From Peronospora farinosa (Eukaryota; Oomycota; Peronosporomycetes; Peronosporales; Peronosporaceae), in the NCBI GenBank assembly GCA_947646735.1, contig CANTFK010000713.1:248001-312000 (forward strand): a DNA stretch of 64,000 nucleotides. Reading direction: 5' to 3'. The notes beneath the pieces are model-generated. The model was not told the DNA's origin. It was given only the letters and a program-made list of their open reading frames with translations, and searched no databases. The position numbers and the translations under genes were made by a program. Positions 51,725-62,123 of the stretch are shown in pieces. Every line of letters starts with the position of its first letter. Position 1 is the first letter of the stretch.

Positions 51725-53611
51725 TCACAATTCATGACGCCCCCTACAATATTCAAGACTCTGTAGCCACTCCATTAAATAGAAATCGTCTCTATCGGCG
51801 ATGGCAATGACGCGATTGCAATCAAACTGGTCAGGATAATGAATGTAGATCCACTGCAAAATTTCCAGGTGACCCGAGCGTGTCGCGTTTTCCGCTGCTA
51901 GCCACGTGCAGCCCTCATTGTAATTCGAGAATAGAAACATTAATACGTCCAAATGACCTCCACCAGCTGCCTCATCCATCGCATTAGTCGAGCATCCTTC
52001 AATACGATGCAGATGTAGCCAACGCACAGTTTCCAACCACCCTCCAGCTGCAGCCTTGTCCATAGCTGCCGACGTGCAGCCTTCAAATCGGTTCGATTGA
52101 AGCCATTTGACCGTTTCCAAGTGACCTCCTGCAGCGGCACAATCCATTGCCCGCACTGTGCAGCCTTCTTGACGATGAATATGAAGCCACTTCACCACAT
52201 CCAGGTGGCCATTGGCAGCCGCATTGTCCATGGCGTTGGAAGTGCATCCTTCCTTCCGCTCCGCATGAAGCCACCTTACCACCTGCAAGTGACCAGCTCC
52301 AGCAGCTTCATCCATCGCAGCCGTGTTGCAGCCTTCTCGTCGATTTTGATGCAGCCAATACAGAGTAGGTAGCTGATTGTTAGCAGCTGCTGCATTCATT
52401 GCATCTTGCGTGCAGCCTTCAAACCTGTTCGTATGCAACCACTCAACGATGTTCAGATGACCGTTTGCAGCAGCGTTGTCCATCGCCTTGGTTGTACAGC
52501 CTTCATGACGATTTTTGTGTAGCCACTGCAACACCTCCAAGTGACCATTACGCGCCGCACCATCCATAGCTTCTCGAGTACAGGCCTTCCACGATTCCAA
52601 CAACCTGTTTTGATGTAGCCATTTGACCATCTCCAAGTGTCCATTAGCGGCTGCTTTGTCCATCGCTATCGTCGTCCAGAGTGCAAACTTGCCCTCAAAC
52701 TTCTTGCCATGGAGCCACTTAACCACATGCATCTGTCCATGCTCCGCTGCTGCAGTAGTTGTCCTTGTTGTTACCAAGGTTGGTTGACGTCTTGCAAGCT
52801 TCTTCACTGCGTCTAAATGTCCTCTTCCTGCTGCTTCATTCAACGCACTTTCTCGAAGTACAGTATGTCCCTTAATCATGTACTTGAACACATCCAAATG
52901 TCCATGAGCTGCTGCTTCACCTGCTCCATTACCAGACCACTGTCTTCGTACATTATGTAACCATTTAACAAGCTGTAAATTGCCATTGCCAGCTGCTGAT
53001 TCAATTGCATGCATTCCAACAAACGTCGAGCTTGTATGTGCATGTAACCACTTGACAACAGCTTCATGATTATATTGTGCAGCGACCCGCATCTCCCTTG
53101 CACCCCAAAAAACCTTGGGATGATGTTCATGGAGCCATTGCAAAATCTGTAAATATCCAGCTTGTGCTGCTTTTTCAACAGCATCTGTAACTCGTCCATG
53201 AGGATAATAAACATTACAAAGCCATTGAATGACATGTAAATCCCCTAGTTCAGCAGCTTTAGCCGTTCCTCGAGCAAAATTCCATTGTCGATACAAGAGC
53301 TCGTCGGCTGGATCTTGTCGTTGATTGGTCAATTCAATGATTCGTAATCGATTCAATAAATGAAATTTTGCGTTACTTAAGACACGAGAACAGGCGTGGG
53401 GGATAGAAAAGTGGAAAGAATAATCCAAATAGGAAGAAATACTGGTCTGGATGTGAGGAAGAGTTGCTACAGATGGACAAGAAGTACGGAGAACAACCAA
53501 GACGCATGTAAGAGGAGGGATACAATGATTACAATATAGAATCGGCTCTTTTTTATGCATTGGTATGACGCGCTCGTGTTTGTTGGATGTCCATAATGAT
53601 GACGACGTCAT
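51725..53611 (-). CDS. Ankyrin-like repeat protein 3
   Basis: 628 residues from ATG 53611; a second ATG at 53560 would remove 17 residues and gives better alignment with ankyrin 1. The leader (SVATLPHIQTSISSYLDYS) matches that of ankyrin 1. About 15 divergent ankyrin units follow, including NGHLEVLQWLHKNRHEGCTT. Intact, with one slightly longer unit (QNRLLESWKACTREAMD). Same family and orientation as the genes at 2019 and 43394. Role unknown; protein binding is expected. Confidence 0.88.
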   Translation of the reverse strand: MTSSSLWTSNKHERVIPMHKKEPILYCNHCIPPLTCVLVVLRTSCPSVATLPHIQTSISSYLDYSFHFSIPHACSRVLSNAKFHLLNRLRIIELTNQRQDPADELLYRQWNFARGTAKAAELGDLHVIQWLCNVYYPHGRVTDAVEKAAQAGYLQILQWLHEHHPKVFWGAREMRVAAQYNHEAVVKWLHAHTSSTFVGMHAIESAAGNGNLQLVKWLHNVRRQWSGNGAGEAAAHGHLDVFKYMIKGHTVLRESALNEAAGRGHLDAVKKLARRQPTLVTTRTTTAAAEHGQMHVVKWLHGKKFEGKFALWTTIAMDKAAANGHLEMVKWLHQNRLLESWKACTREAMDGAARNGHLEVLQWLHKNRHEGCTTKAMDNAAANGHLNIVEWLHTNRFEGCTQDAMNAAAANNQLPTLYWLHQNRREGCNTAAMDEAAGAGHLQVVRWLHAERKEGCTSNAMDNAAANGHLDVVKWLHIHRQEGCTVRAMDCAAAGGHLETVKWLQSNRFEGCTSAAMDKAAAGGWLETVRWLHLHRIEGCSTNAMDEAAGGGHLDVLMFLFSNYNEGCTWLAAENATRSGHLEILQWIYIHYPDQFDCNRVIAIADRDDFYLMEWLQSLEYCRGRHEL

Positions 53612-54788
53612 TGAGTGGAAAATAAAAGGTTACGCAAGGGGTTACACTGTGAATTGTCGACTGATGATGGATGGGATACACCGAAGAAGTCAACGGTAGG
53701 TTGTTGAAACTTATATTTAATTATGTTTGACAGGATGATCGTGTTCTAGAGTTTAATTCTGCTTGGTTTTGCAGGTAGAAGATGATACAATATTGATGTA
53801 TATGTAATTCCACAGGTTCAATTTGAAGGGGATGCTTTAGCAATACATAATCGGGACGGTACGTGAGTACAGTGGCATAATCTCACCGGATGTTTCAGTT
53901 GTGGATGGGGTTAATTGGTTGAGAAACTTATCTGATATGGGTTGGTACAGTAATTGATAGAAATATGGGACTCATCTGTATCGGACAACGTTAAGACATT
54001 GCTTAAGATGATATGTCCTTGACTACTTGGCCATATTCAACGTCTTCATTAATGTGTACGGATTAATTAGAAACACGCATTGTCCGTGATCTCGGTAGGC
54101 AATTCAGCGCATTTCGTTTTAAGGTCAGTATGAGAATAAGAAAAACAGAGAATAGCGAGATCTTGACGGACTTTGAGGTGTCACTGATGTTCATTTCAAC
54201 GACTTGAGTGCTATAACCGATCTTCTTCCTTGCAATCATGTCAAAATAAACTGCAACGTAACTCGATTCATGCACGAGCAATCAAAAAGCTTGTAAATCA
54301 TACTACAAACAGCTTGTCACCTCGTTGTATACACACTCAAAAGTAGTTTAGGTAGATATTGAGTTACTCGTAATGGATCATTTGGTCAGACTTTGAGCCA
54401 CTGCGGCCAAGTAACAGTAAGATGCGTTTTATCAGGCTAGCAAGTTGGTGGTTAAGAGTTTCAATTTGGTTTTGTAAAGTAGATTGGACACGGTCTGACG
54501 GTGTGATACTGGCTGAGTCAAAAGAATGTAAAACTCCTTTGCGATGGTGCTGTCCATTCAGATACAAAGTTTTTCGATTGCACCTTACAAGCGGCGCTAG
54601 GAATGATCTGAAACAGTCGGCCACGCCAAGTGAATAATAAAACGGCATAGGAAGCGACACTTGACGCGACAGCTCAACTCGGACGATTGCGCGCGTGTTG
54701 TCTGATGGGGAATTGATTGTCTATCACTTCCTCAATTGCCTCCTTCAGCACAGTTCTTGAGCTTCACACCACCTTCACCTCGTCAATC
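53612..54788. other. Intergenic before the SWEET array
   Basis: About 1.2 kb. A minus-strand frame at 54660-54364 (98 codons, with a helical NQIETLNHQLASLIKR segment) is natural-looking but matches nothing I know. It could be a small gene or chance. Nothing else was recognised. Confidence 0.4.
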
Positions 54789-55619
54789 ATGGGGTACCTC
54801 GAAGCAACGTTTCAAATACTGACAGTCAGCTCATCCATCATGGTGCGCCTTTCGCCTTGGCCGGATTTCCAGCGCATTTACAAGACCAAAAACACTGGCG
54901 AAGTACAAATCCTTCCTGTGGTGATGCTTTTTGCCAATTGCGTCGTGCTCGGATGGTTTGGCTACTTGTCCGAGAACATTTTTCCGCTCTTCGTAACTGC
55001 CATGCTAGGACTCGTCACTTGCGGAGGATTCATCGCAGTCTTTTACCGCTACGCTGACGACAAACGATCCGTTCACAAAATTGGCGCTGTCGCTTTAGTT
55101 GTTATCGTACTTGTGTGTCTGTACGGTGCCATTGGCCTTGCAGGCATTACGGGACAGTCAAAGTCTTCTATGGCTACAGCTATGGGTGCATTTTCCGTTG
55201 CTACGTCCATTGGTCTATATAGTTCCCCGCTTGCTACAATCAAGCGAGTTGTGCGCAGTAAATCGACGGCCTCAATGCCATTTACGCTCTGTCTCGCGAA
55301 CTTTTTCAGCAGCGTATGCTGGGCGGTCTATGCGATCATTATCATGGACGTGTGGATCCTACTCCCGAACATTTTCGGCTGTGTGCTTACGATGATCCAG
55401 TTGGCTTTGTATGTCATCTATCCTACCTCAAAGGTGGTGGAGTCACAGCTTGAGGTTGTGATAGTCGACCACTCCGGTGCCACAACTGAGCACGAGCTTA
55501 AGATCGCACTGTCGAGTGTTTTGGACACTGACACACTGCAAGGAGGTCATCTAGGAAGGAAGAGTAGCATTGGGCATAACGAATGCTTTGTCGCGGTTCA
55601 ATCGCCTGTAACGCAGTGA
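54789..55619 (+). CDS. SWEET sugar transporter 1
   Basis: 276 residues from ATG 54789. The frame is open 24 codons upstream without an ATG. Seven membrane segments arranged as two MtN3/saliva triple-helix bundles: the first with SPWPDFQRIYKTKNTGEVQI and VVMLFANCVVLGWFG, the second with SPLATIKRVVRSKSTASMPF and ANFFSSVCWAVYA. These are the usual P-x-x-x-I and S-x-x-MPF patterns. SWEETs are bidirectional uniporters for mono- and disaccharides along the gradient; in a plant pathogen they would move host sugar across its own membranes. The soluble C-tail of about 60 residues ends in ECFVAVQSPVTQ, related to the tails of the two neighbours. Confidence 0.9.
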   Translation: MGYLEATFQILTVSSSIMVRLSPWPDFQRIYKTKNTGEVQILPVVMLFANCVVLGWFGYLSENIFPLFVTAMLGLVTCGGFIAVFYRYADDKRSVHKIGAVALVVIVLVCLYGAIGLAGITGQSKSSMATAMGAFSVATSIGLYSSPLATIKRVVRSKSTASMPFTLCLANFFSSVCWAVYAIIIMDVWILLPNIFGCVLTMIQLALYVIYPTSKVVESQLEVVIVDHSGATTEHELKIALSSVLDTDTLQGGHLGRKSSIGHNECFVAVQSPVTQ

Positions 55620-56293
55620 TTGTCACTGATAAGTCGCCATCAGACGTTATCCACCCATGAATAGACTATGCTTCATCTTTTACTTTGCGCGTTCCTAATT
55701 TTTTCATGCACATTCGTATGTGAACCTTCCGTTTTCACGTTTTTTAAGTTAAGACAACGTCAGAGCAAGTCGCCACTTAAACACATTGATCGCTAATCGC
55801 GCTACAAACCGATCCATGCTGGGATCGGTTCAACTAGCAGTGTAGATAACTCGATGCTAGCGTTAAAATCTCACTGCGACAACCTATACGTCTCTGTTCC
55901 AAATAGCGCTCAAACGAGTTCGCCAACTTGTCCGTCATGACCTTCAACGGTCTCAAGTCGTACTCTGCAGGCAAAAGCGCTTGCCGAAAAGTATCTCTTA
56001 ACGAGTGCTGTAAGCTTCTAGAACAGTCGTGACACTTGAGTGCACCGTTCTTAAATCGACCGGACGACTTATAGTCTCAATCTGTTGGCTTACAATGCTT
56101 TGCTCTTATCTTCTTGTGGTACGGCGAGCTGCGGAATGTTTTCTTCAAAGTCAGTAGCGTTGATTGGATGACCAGCAGATCATCATGGATGTTCCACACG
56201 TATCACGATGTGCGAACGAAAGCCATTGACTCATGGTCACCCACTTTTCAATTGATCGTAAAGGTCGTAGTTGAAAAGATCGTACGTTAAACA
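55620..56293. other. Spacer between SWEET 1 and SWEET 2
   Basis: About 670 bp; no gene or repeat recognised. Confidence 0.5.
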
Positions 56294-57103
56294 ATGAGCG
56301 GACACGACACCGCTCTCATGGTCGCCAGAGTGCTAACTACTATTACTACCATCATGCTGCGAATTTCGCTCCTACCAGACTTCAATCGGTGGCGAAAAAA
56401 GCGGAACACGGGAGATATGTCCGTGATGCCGTGTGTCTTACTCCACACTAATTGCTATGCGTTGCTGTTCTACGCATACGCCATCGACGAAATGGTCCCG
56501 TTATTTGCAACGTCAGTGCTAGGTGTTCTCGTCGGAGGAACCCTCGCCTACTATTTCTATCGGTGGACGGACTACAAGCGTGCAACCATGAAAATCTTTA
56601 TTGCATCCTTTGTGGTCTGTGTAGCAGTAACGATCTACGGGACCCTAGCCATAGCTGGTAGAACGGGTCAATCGCGAGATGCAGTCAAGACAACTCTAGG
56701 CTTTATCACTGTTGCGACAACTATCGTTCTGTACGCGTCGCCAATGGCCACTATCGTAAATGTCATACGTACTAAGACGGCTTCGTCGATGCCGTTCACA
56801 ATGGGGCTTGTCCTATTGTTTAACAGTTTTTGCTGGGGATTCTATGGTGGGTTGTTGGGCAACGCATTCATCATGGCTCCCAATATTGCTGGATTTACAC
56901 TTGGTCTAGTTCAGCTGAGTCTCACCTTTATATTTCCCAACGATACGCCAAAGGATATTCCAGTCGTCACATGTCGGAATGCACAAGCTCGTTCTGTCGT
57001 GCTTCTGTCGCCACTTCAAGACGGCGAATGTGACAGACACCTCAGCTCAGTAGATAGCCGGGAATATGTCGCAGTACTTTCTCCTAGACAAGATAATGTA
57101 TAG
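56294..57103 (+). CDS. SWEET sugar transporter 2
   Basis: 269 residues, ATG 56294. It has the same seven-helix layout as its neighbours: RISLLPDFNRWRKKRNTGDMSV with LLHTNCYALLFYAYA in the first bundle, then ASPMATIVNVIRTKTASSMP and LLFNSFCWGFYGG in the second. The C-tail has VVLLSPLQDGE and REYVAVLSPRQD. It is closer to SWEET 3 than to SWEET 1 (shared SPMATI, KTASSMPFTMG and APNIAGF/GPNIAGF strings), pointing to a recent tandem duplication of 2 and 3. Confidence 0.9.
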   Translation: MSGHDTALMVARVLTTITTIMLRISLLPDFNRWRKKRNTGDMSVMPCVLLHTNCYALLFYAYAIDEMVPLFATSVLGVLVGGTLAYYFYRWTDYKRATMKIFIASFVVCVAVTIYGTLAIAGRTGQSRDAVKTTLGFITVATTIVLYASPMATIVNVIRTKTASSMPFTMGLVLLFNSFCWGFYGGLLGNAFIMAPNIAGFTLGLVQLSLTFIFPNDTPKDIPVVTCRNAQARSVVLLSPLQDGECDRHLSSVDSREYVAVLSPRQDNV

Positions 57104-57731
57104 TAGTGATAGACAGCAGTATGCTGTTTTCTGCTGGCTGTATGCCGTAGCTTGTTAATACGAAATACTAGTCTAAGTAACTTTGTTCTGCAAGTTTTGC
57201 TTCTTTTTGTGTTTGTCCTCATTAACGTGTCTAGCGACATGATCTCGCCCGTTGAAATTTATTAAAACCTGTGGACGTAGCAACCTCAGACCGGTCAACG
57301 AACGAAGCACGAAACGGTCAGCGCCGTACCATTGCGATTTTCTGCCTTCCTTTATACTAAATACTAGTCGAAGTAACTTTGTTCTGCAAGTTTTGCTTCT
57401 TTTTTTGTTTGTCCTCATTAACGTGTCTAGCGACATGATCTCGACCGTTGAGATTTATAAAACCTGTGGACGTAGCAACCTCAGACAGGTAACGTCAACG
57501 AATGAAGCACGAAACGGTCTGCACAGTACCATTGCGATTTTTTCGCCCTCTTCTGTCTAGAACTGAGCTGTTGTTTACAAAGACGAAGTGCAGAAGTTTC
57601 AAGAACATCGTTGATCGTGTATCTCGGATTGAAATGTTTTAGCTGAAGACTGGAACGATCGAGTCATATTCAAATTGTATTCGAGACCCCAACAAACGCT
57701 ATCTTCAAGATCAAGACACGCACTCTATACA
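57104..57731. other. Spacer between SWEET 2 and SWEET 3
   Basis: Mostly filled by the 196-bp tandem duplication listed separately; the rest shows no gene. Confidence 0.6.
57163..57558 (+). repeat. 196-bp unit tandem duplication between SWEET genes
   Basis: Unit 1 starts at 57163 and unit 2 at 57359 (both aaatactagtc). They share about 90% over nearly 200 bp, including ttctgcaagttttgctt and acctgtggacgtagcaacct. It lies after the SWEET 2 stop and before the SWEET 3 start, so it doubles any 3' or promoter element it contains. Confidence 0.85.
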
Positions 57732-58559
57732 ATGAGCACCTACGAGATTACTGTCATCGTGTTCGAGTGGCTAACGCTTTCTACGACGCTTATGCTACGA
57801 CTTTCGTTGATTCCAGACTTCCGGCGGATGCACAAGTGCCACAGTACGGGTGAGATGTCAGTCATGCCGTGTTTATTGCTTTTCACAAATTGCTACGTTG
57901 GCTTTTTCTACGCTATTGCTGTCAACAACATGATGCCGCTTTTAGCGCAAGCGATTGTGGGAATCGTCGCGGGAGTATTCTTCAACTACTTCTTTTATCG
58001 CTTGGCTGAGGACAAGCTCGCTGTTGTAAAAGCATTTGCTGGATCTTTCGCTGTGTGTCTTATCGTGACAGTTTACAGTATTCTCGCATTGGCCGGACAC
58101 ACGGGCCAATCTCGAGAATCAATCAGTACGACGTTAGGTTTCATGACCATTGGAACGAGTGTCGGATTGTATGTATCGCCAATGGCAACCATCGCGACGG
58201 TACTTCAAACGAAGACTGCGTCATCCATGCCGTTTACAATGGGAGTCGCGAATGTCTTTAACAGCTTTAATTGGGCGACGTACGCTGCTCTGGTCGACAA
58301 CAAGTTCATTTTGGGCCCAAACATCGCGGGATTTATACTAGGTTGTATCCAGTTGATCCTCACGTTTGTCTACAGACCCCAATCTAGTGATTTAGCTGAC
58401 GAAGCTAAACCTGATGGAACTCTCTCGGTTGTAGTTATTTCTCCTCATAACGAAAAGGTGGTTCCTTCGGCTAATGCGAAGAGTCCAAGCTTTGTAGCAG
58501 TAACCACTCCATATCACGAGGATCCATTTACAGCCAGAGGACACAGTGGGAAAGCCTAA
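57732..58559 (+). CDS. SWEET sugar transporter 3
   Basis: 275 residues from ATG 57732; the open frame upstream (from 57675) would add 19 residues including an earlier ATG but spoils alignment with SWEET 2. Bundle 1: RLSLIPDFRRMHKCHSTGEM and LLFTNCYVGFFYAIA; bundle 2: VSPMATIATVLQTKTASSMP and VFNSFNWATYAALV. The C-tail carries VVVISPHNEK and PSFVAVTTPYHED, the shared tail motif. Function as for SWEET 1. Confidence 0.9.
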   Translation: MSTYEITVIVFEWLTLSTTLMLRLSLIPDFRRMHKCHSTGEMSVMPCLLLFTNCYVGFFYAIAVNNMMPLLAQAIVGIVAGVFFNYFFYRLAEDKLAVVKAFAGSFAVCLIVTVYSILALAGHTGQSRESISTTLGFMTIGTSVGLYVSPMATIATVLQTKTASSMPFTMGVANVFNSFNWATYAALVDNKFILGPNIAGFILGCIQLILTFVYRPQSSDLADEAKPDGTLSVVVISPHNEKVVPSANAKSPSFVAVTTPYHEDPFTARGHSGKA

Positions 58560-59059
58560 GAACCTTCATCGTAAAACAGGCCTAGTTTCTCATCAGTTTT
58601 GTACAGCAACTTTTGCAGGCTTGTACATCCATTAGTTAAGAGACTGTGAATGAGTACAGCACAAACAATACTTCTCCTTCATACCAATATACAAAACATC
58701 TTGACTCGAGCTGAAACTTTCATTAAATGTACCGTTATCGGTTTGGGATCATTGTTAGAAGTAGCATTCTCATTATATATGAATGTTTATACATGTAAAC
58801 CGAGAGACACGGAGCAGCTTTCTGGAAGGCGTGTCATTCTTTTTGAAAAAAAAGTTGCGCTCTAAAGTGTTCGTAAGATTGATTCATCATCCTCGTATGA
58901 TAGACTTTCTCCATCGTCATGGTATCGCAAATGATATTTCGAGCACGAACGACGTCAACGAGTCGCTCATGTCAGTCGAATGACTTCGCAATATAAAAAT
59001 TTATTGGGAAGTGCATGCAAAAAAGTTGGGCTGAAGAGCAATAACAACCAAGCGACAAA
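58560..59059. other. 3' flank of SWEET 3
   Basis: 500 bp without a supported gene. Short frames of about 65-70 codons have no recognisable features. Confidence 0.45.
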
Positions 59060-59139
59060 GGCCTCCAAAGTGCCGGCATATCGGTCCTCTTATCTTGGGC
59101 GGGAAGTAAGAGGACCGGTATGTTAGCTTTTTGGAGGCC
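59060..59139. repeat. Fold-back inverted repeat
   Basis: Arms of about 33 bp (ggcctccaaa ... tcggtcctctta and taagaggaccggta ... ttttggaggcc) with a 14-nt loop, about 75-80% paired. The innermost 12-14 bp and the outer 10 bp pair almost perfectly. It could be a small fold-back element or a transcribed hairpin. Confidence 0.7.
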
Positions 59140-59334
59140 GCTTGGCCGCTGAGGGAGTCTTCTGCGTGAGCCATGGGAGACAGCGCAGCGTGCGAACTGA
59201 TGGGGAGTAATAGGCACGAAGTGTCGAGGTGTGGGGCACGTCGACAAAGCATCAAATACCCTCCACTTGAACAAACAAGTTCCTTCTCTTCTCCGTTCCG
59301 CCTGCCGGTCAATTTTCGATCACATGGAGCGAAC

Positions 59335-59790
59335 TCTCGTAGAACGTGATTCCGTCCATTCCGATTAAGAACCGGAACTGCTTGTCAGGGATATGTGAGG
59401 TTGACCCGTTTTGATTTGAAACAATTCGCATACTCTTATCATGCTACGCATGGCCATCGACAACTACTTGCCGCTATTCGCGTCGTCAGCTGAATGTGGT
59501 GGTTGGCGTCTTTTCACATAATGTTTCTAACACCGGGCTAGGACAAGTGACGTAATGAGGATGGCGCTGCATCATCAATTATCTTTCTCGCAGTCACCTC
59601 TTCTCTCTGCGGTATTATGGATGATTACATTCCTTGATTGAGACGGTATTGGGATCCATTATGGTCAGTCGTACGAATATATGCGTCCAATGACCACAAT
59701 CATCTTCCTCAGTCAAATCAAACAGCGACATACAATGCCGTTTGCTGTGGGAACGAAAGAGAGGTCTATTTATCTTTTAGTGGTTGCAGG
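59335..59790 (+). pseudogene. SWEET pseudogene
   Basis: Three frames carry SWEET remnants in the right order: LRMAIDNYLPLFASS (compare YAIDEMVPLFATS of SWEET 2), a weak middle region, then YMRPMTTIIFLSQIKQRHTM with PFAVG (compare SPMATIVNVIRTKTASSMPF). Stops and shifts between them rule out function. It extends the array to four members, the fourth decayed. Confidence 0.7.
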
Positions 59791-61394
59791 ATGTCTGGTA
59801 AATCCTAAGCCTGGTTAGAGACGTCGATTCCTCGTTCAACTCCGGTGGTTGTACGAGGCTTGTCACCTGCGGAGACGGCTTTTGGATTGTCTAACTATGG
59901 CAAGTTAACATAGATCAGATGGCTTCCTTGCATATTTGTGTTGGTTCGCCGGTACTCTCGCTTCGTTACGGTTCGAAGTTGCCTCATGCTGGTCCGACGA
60001 CACGGTTGTTTTCTTCAGGACCGCTTGTTTCGTTCAGGGCCAATAATACGTGTTTGCTCGCGATAGGGTCGGGCACGATCCATGGGAACCCGTTGATGAG
60101 CGCATTCGCATAGAATACGATACCCCCTACATTTTGGCCCTTTCGGAGCCTCTGACAGTCGGCAACCGTCTGCTGATCCTCGACGTTGTCCGCTTCCAAT
60201 CAATTTCATCGCTGTCCTGCTCCAGTTCGATGACGCAGACCGTTGTGGTGTATTCTTACGTGTAGTCGGTTGCGGGGAACTAGTCCCCATCGTCGCAGCT
60301 TGGCTTGTTGATTCGTGGTTGCGCCAACAGTTGGAATGAAGAAGGAGTGCTTACGAACTCCAATCCGATGCAGTTGCAGTTCCGCTACAGTGCAGGGCCG
60401 AATTCTGTCGTATATTCCCATGGCACTGAAACATTCTCCTACTGGCCCATAATCCATGATTTGTCGGCCCAGCAGTAAGTGATTCAGAAGGTTTCTGAGC
60501 TGGTTTCATTGTCAGGGTGCGTGGGCGTAGTGGTCGAGAGAGCTACACCACCCATCCCTCTGGTGTCGTCCAGCTGATCGTCTCCAATGACAGACTTTCG
60601 AGCTCCGTTGTTTACTACCCTCAGGATCCGGCAGTGTTGGTAACAACAAAGTCCGATCAACTACAGAAGAGTGCTCTCAGGACTCCTGCGATCCTTGGAG
60701 AGCTGACGTCCTCTTTCTTGGCGCGAAGATACCCTTTCTGTCTAGTCCTGCGTTGCTCCGCGGAAAGCCCAACCCTGCCCCGGGCAGGCCATAAAGTAAA
60801 TGTATTTGCGTTAGGTGAGCTAGAATATGGCGTGTTTTACCCGCTACGTCTTGTATGCAATTAGTATGGAGGCCAGACCGACTCCTCCCGCGTGTTTGGG
60901 CGTATGAAAAAGCGCTGGATCAGTGCTTGTAGAGTGATACTAGACATCCCTTTTAAAAGTTTCGTAGATATTGCTCTGTCTATGGTGGCATCTCGAATAT
61001 TGCCGCAGTGAACAACGCGGCTGGCAGCATGATGATGTTGAGAATCAATGCTCTATTCTTGACGCTGGTTGTGAGCTGAGTCGCTATCGACAGTCGCCGT
61101 TATACGTTGCGAATACGCACACCCCAATTCGCAGTTATAAGCTCTCCTGTTCCACTGCGTAACATAAACACCTTACCGCATCCCCATGCTGTAACACCGG
61201 TATCCCGAAAAGATATCCTCCCTGTCGACGGCTGTGTTAAGATTTTTTTGTCAGTTGTACCTCAAGCCGACAACCATCCAAATTGTATCACGATGTTCAC
61301 CGCTCTGAGTACGTGTTGCGCATCCTGCATTAACACCGTCGAGCGTCGATGAAAGCCGAAAACTCATTTTCCTCACCAGCCCTTCCTGGCACTT
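59791..61394. other. Intergenic, probable transposon debris
   Basis: 1.6 kb with no supported gene. Open frames up to about 115 codons (60517-60864) show no family motif. The flanking LINE fragment suggests old retroelement sequence. Confidence 0.45.
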
Positions 61395-61772
61395 TCATAC
61401 CGATGACCTCGACTCTTGTTGAATTGCCAACGCTAGTACCTCCGTCGCGACGATGAAAGAGCAACGAAACCTCTGCCGTAACTCATTAATCTCCTCCTGT
61501 GGATTTGGAAGCTCCCCGCTAACCACGAATTGGGCCGACGTACCGTCGTATATCTTCCGGATCATGTTCATAAAAAAAATATTGAAAAATCCGAAGCGTA
61601 CGAGTGCCACGAACAGGGATTCTAGTGTGTCCGTGTCGTACGCTTTCCGATAGTCGAGCAGGAGGACGGCCCGACTGCGCAAAGCTGCTAGCTCTGGTTT
61701 GGCCATGTTGTTGCGAGGAGAGCCAGCATCATCATCACGGTTATGCGCATCTGTGTTCAATAGAGGAACCAT
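61395..61772 (-). mobile_element. LINE reverse transcriptase fragment
   Basis: 125 open codons containing RAVLLLDYRKAYDT, the non-LTR RT motif A region, then LVRFGFFNIFFMNMIRKIYD, AQFVVSGELPNPQ, and ATEVLALAIQQ (the stretch after motif B in oomycete LINEs). The usual GIRQGCPLAP box is disrupted (LRQRFRCSF). Partial and inactive. Confidence 0.75.
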
Positions 61773-62012
61773 TGCTGCGATTTCCCAATAAGTTTCCCCA
61801 GTTCTCGTGGGGCTCTCGTCGCAATTATTTTTGTATAGACCTTGTATCTAGTTTAAAGGAGTGCGACAGGGCGGCAGTCGATGGCGTCACTAGAATTATA
61901 GACGGGCGCTTCTACGAAGTTGCCTCGAACTACTTAGTTCACACCTTCAGCACAAGCGAGGAAGCGGTTAGGCCGTCTTACCTTCGCGTGCGAGGGTTGC
62001 TGTGTGGTTGGT

Positions 62013-62092
62013 CGACTGCTTAAGCAGTCGTACCACCAGTTGTCTCTCGCTTAAGCGAGAGGGCAACGAACTTCTTACTTCTTAACAAGAAG
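62013..62092. repeat. Three consecutive perfect palindromes upstream of the gypsy LTR
   Basis: cgactgcttaagcagtcg (62013-62030), ctctcgcttaagcgagag (62044-62061) and cttctt-aac-aagaag (62078-62092). They sit 30-110 bp before the LTR, start the hairpin-dense zone, and may be internal sequence of another copy of the same family. Confidence 0.85.
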
Positions 62093-62123
62093 GCACCGAC
62101 GTCACGCAGAAGCTTTTCAGCCT

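Noticed and set aside
1234..59247. Shared 15-mer ggggcacgtcgacaa at 1234-1248 and 59233-59247
   Set aside because: A few 15-base matches are expected by chance in 64 kb, and the flanks do not align convincingly.
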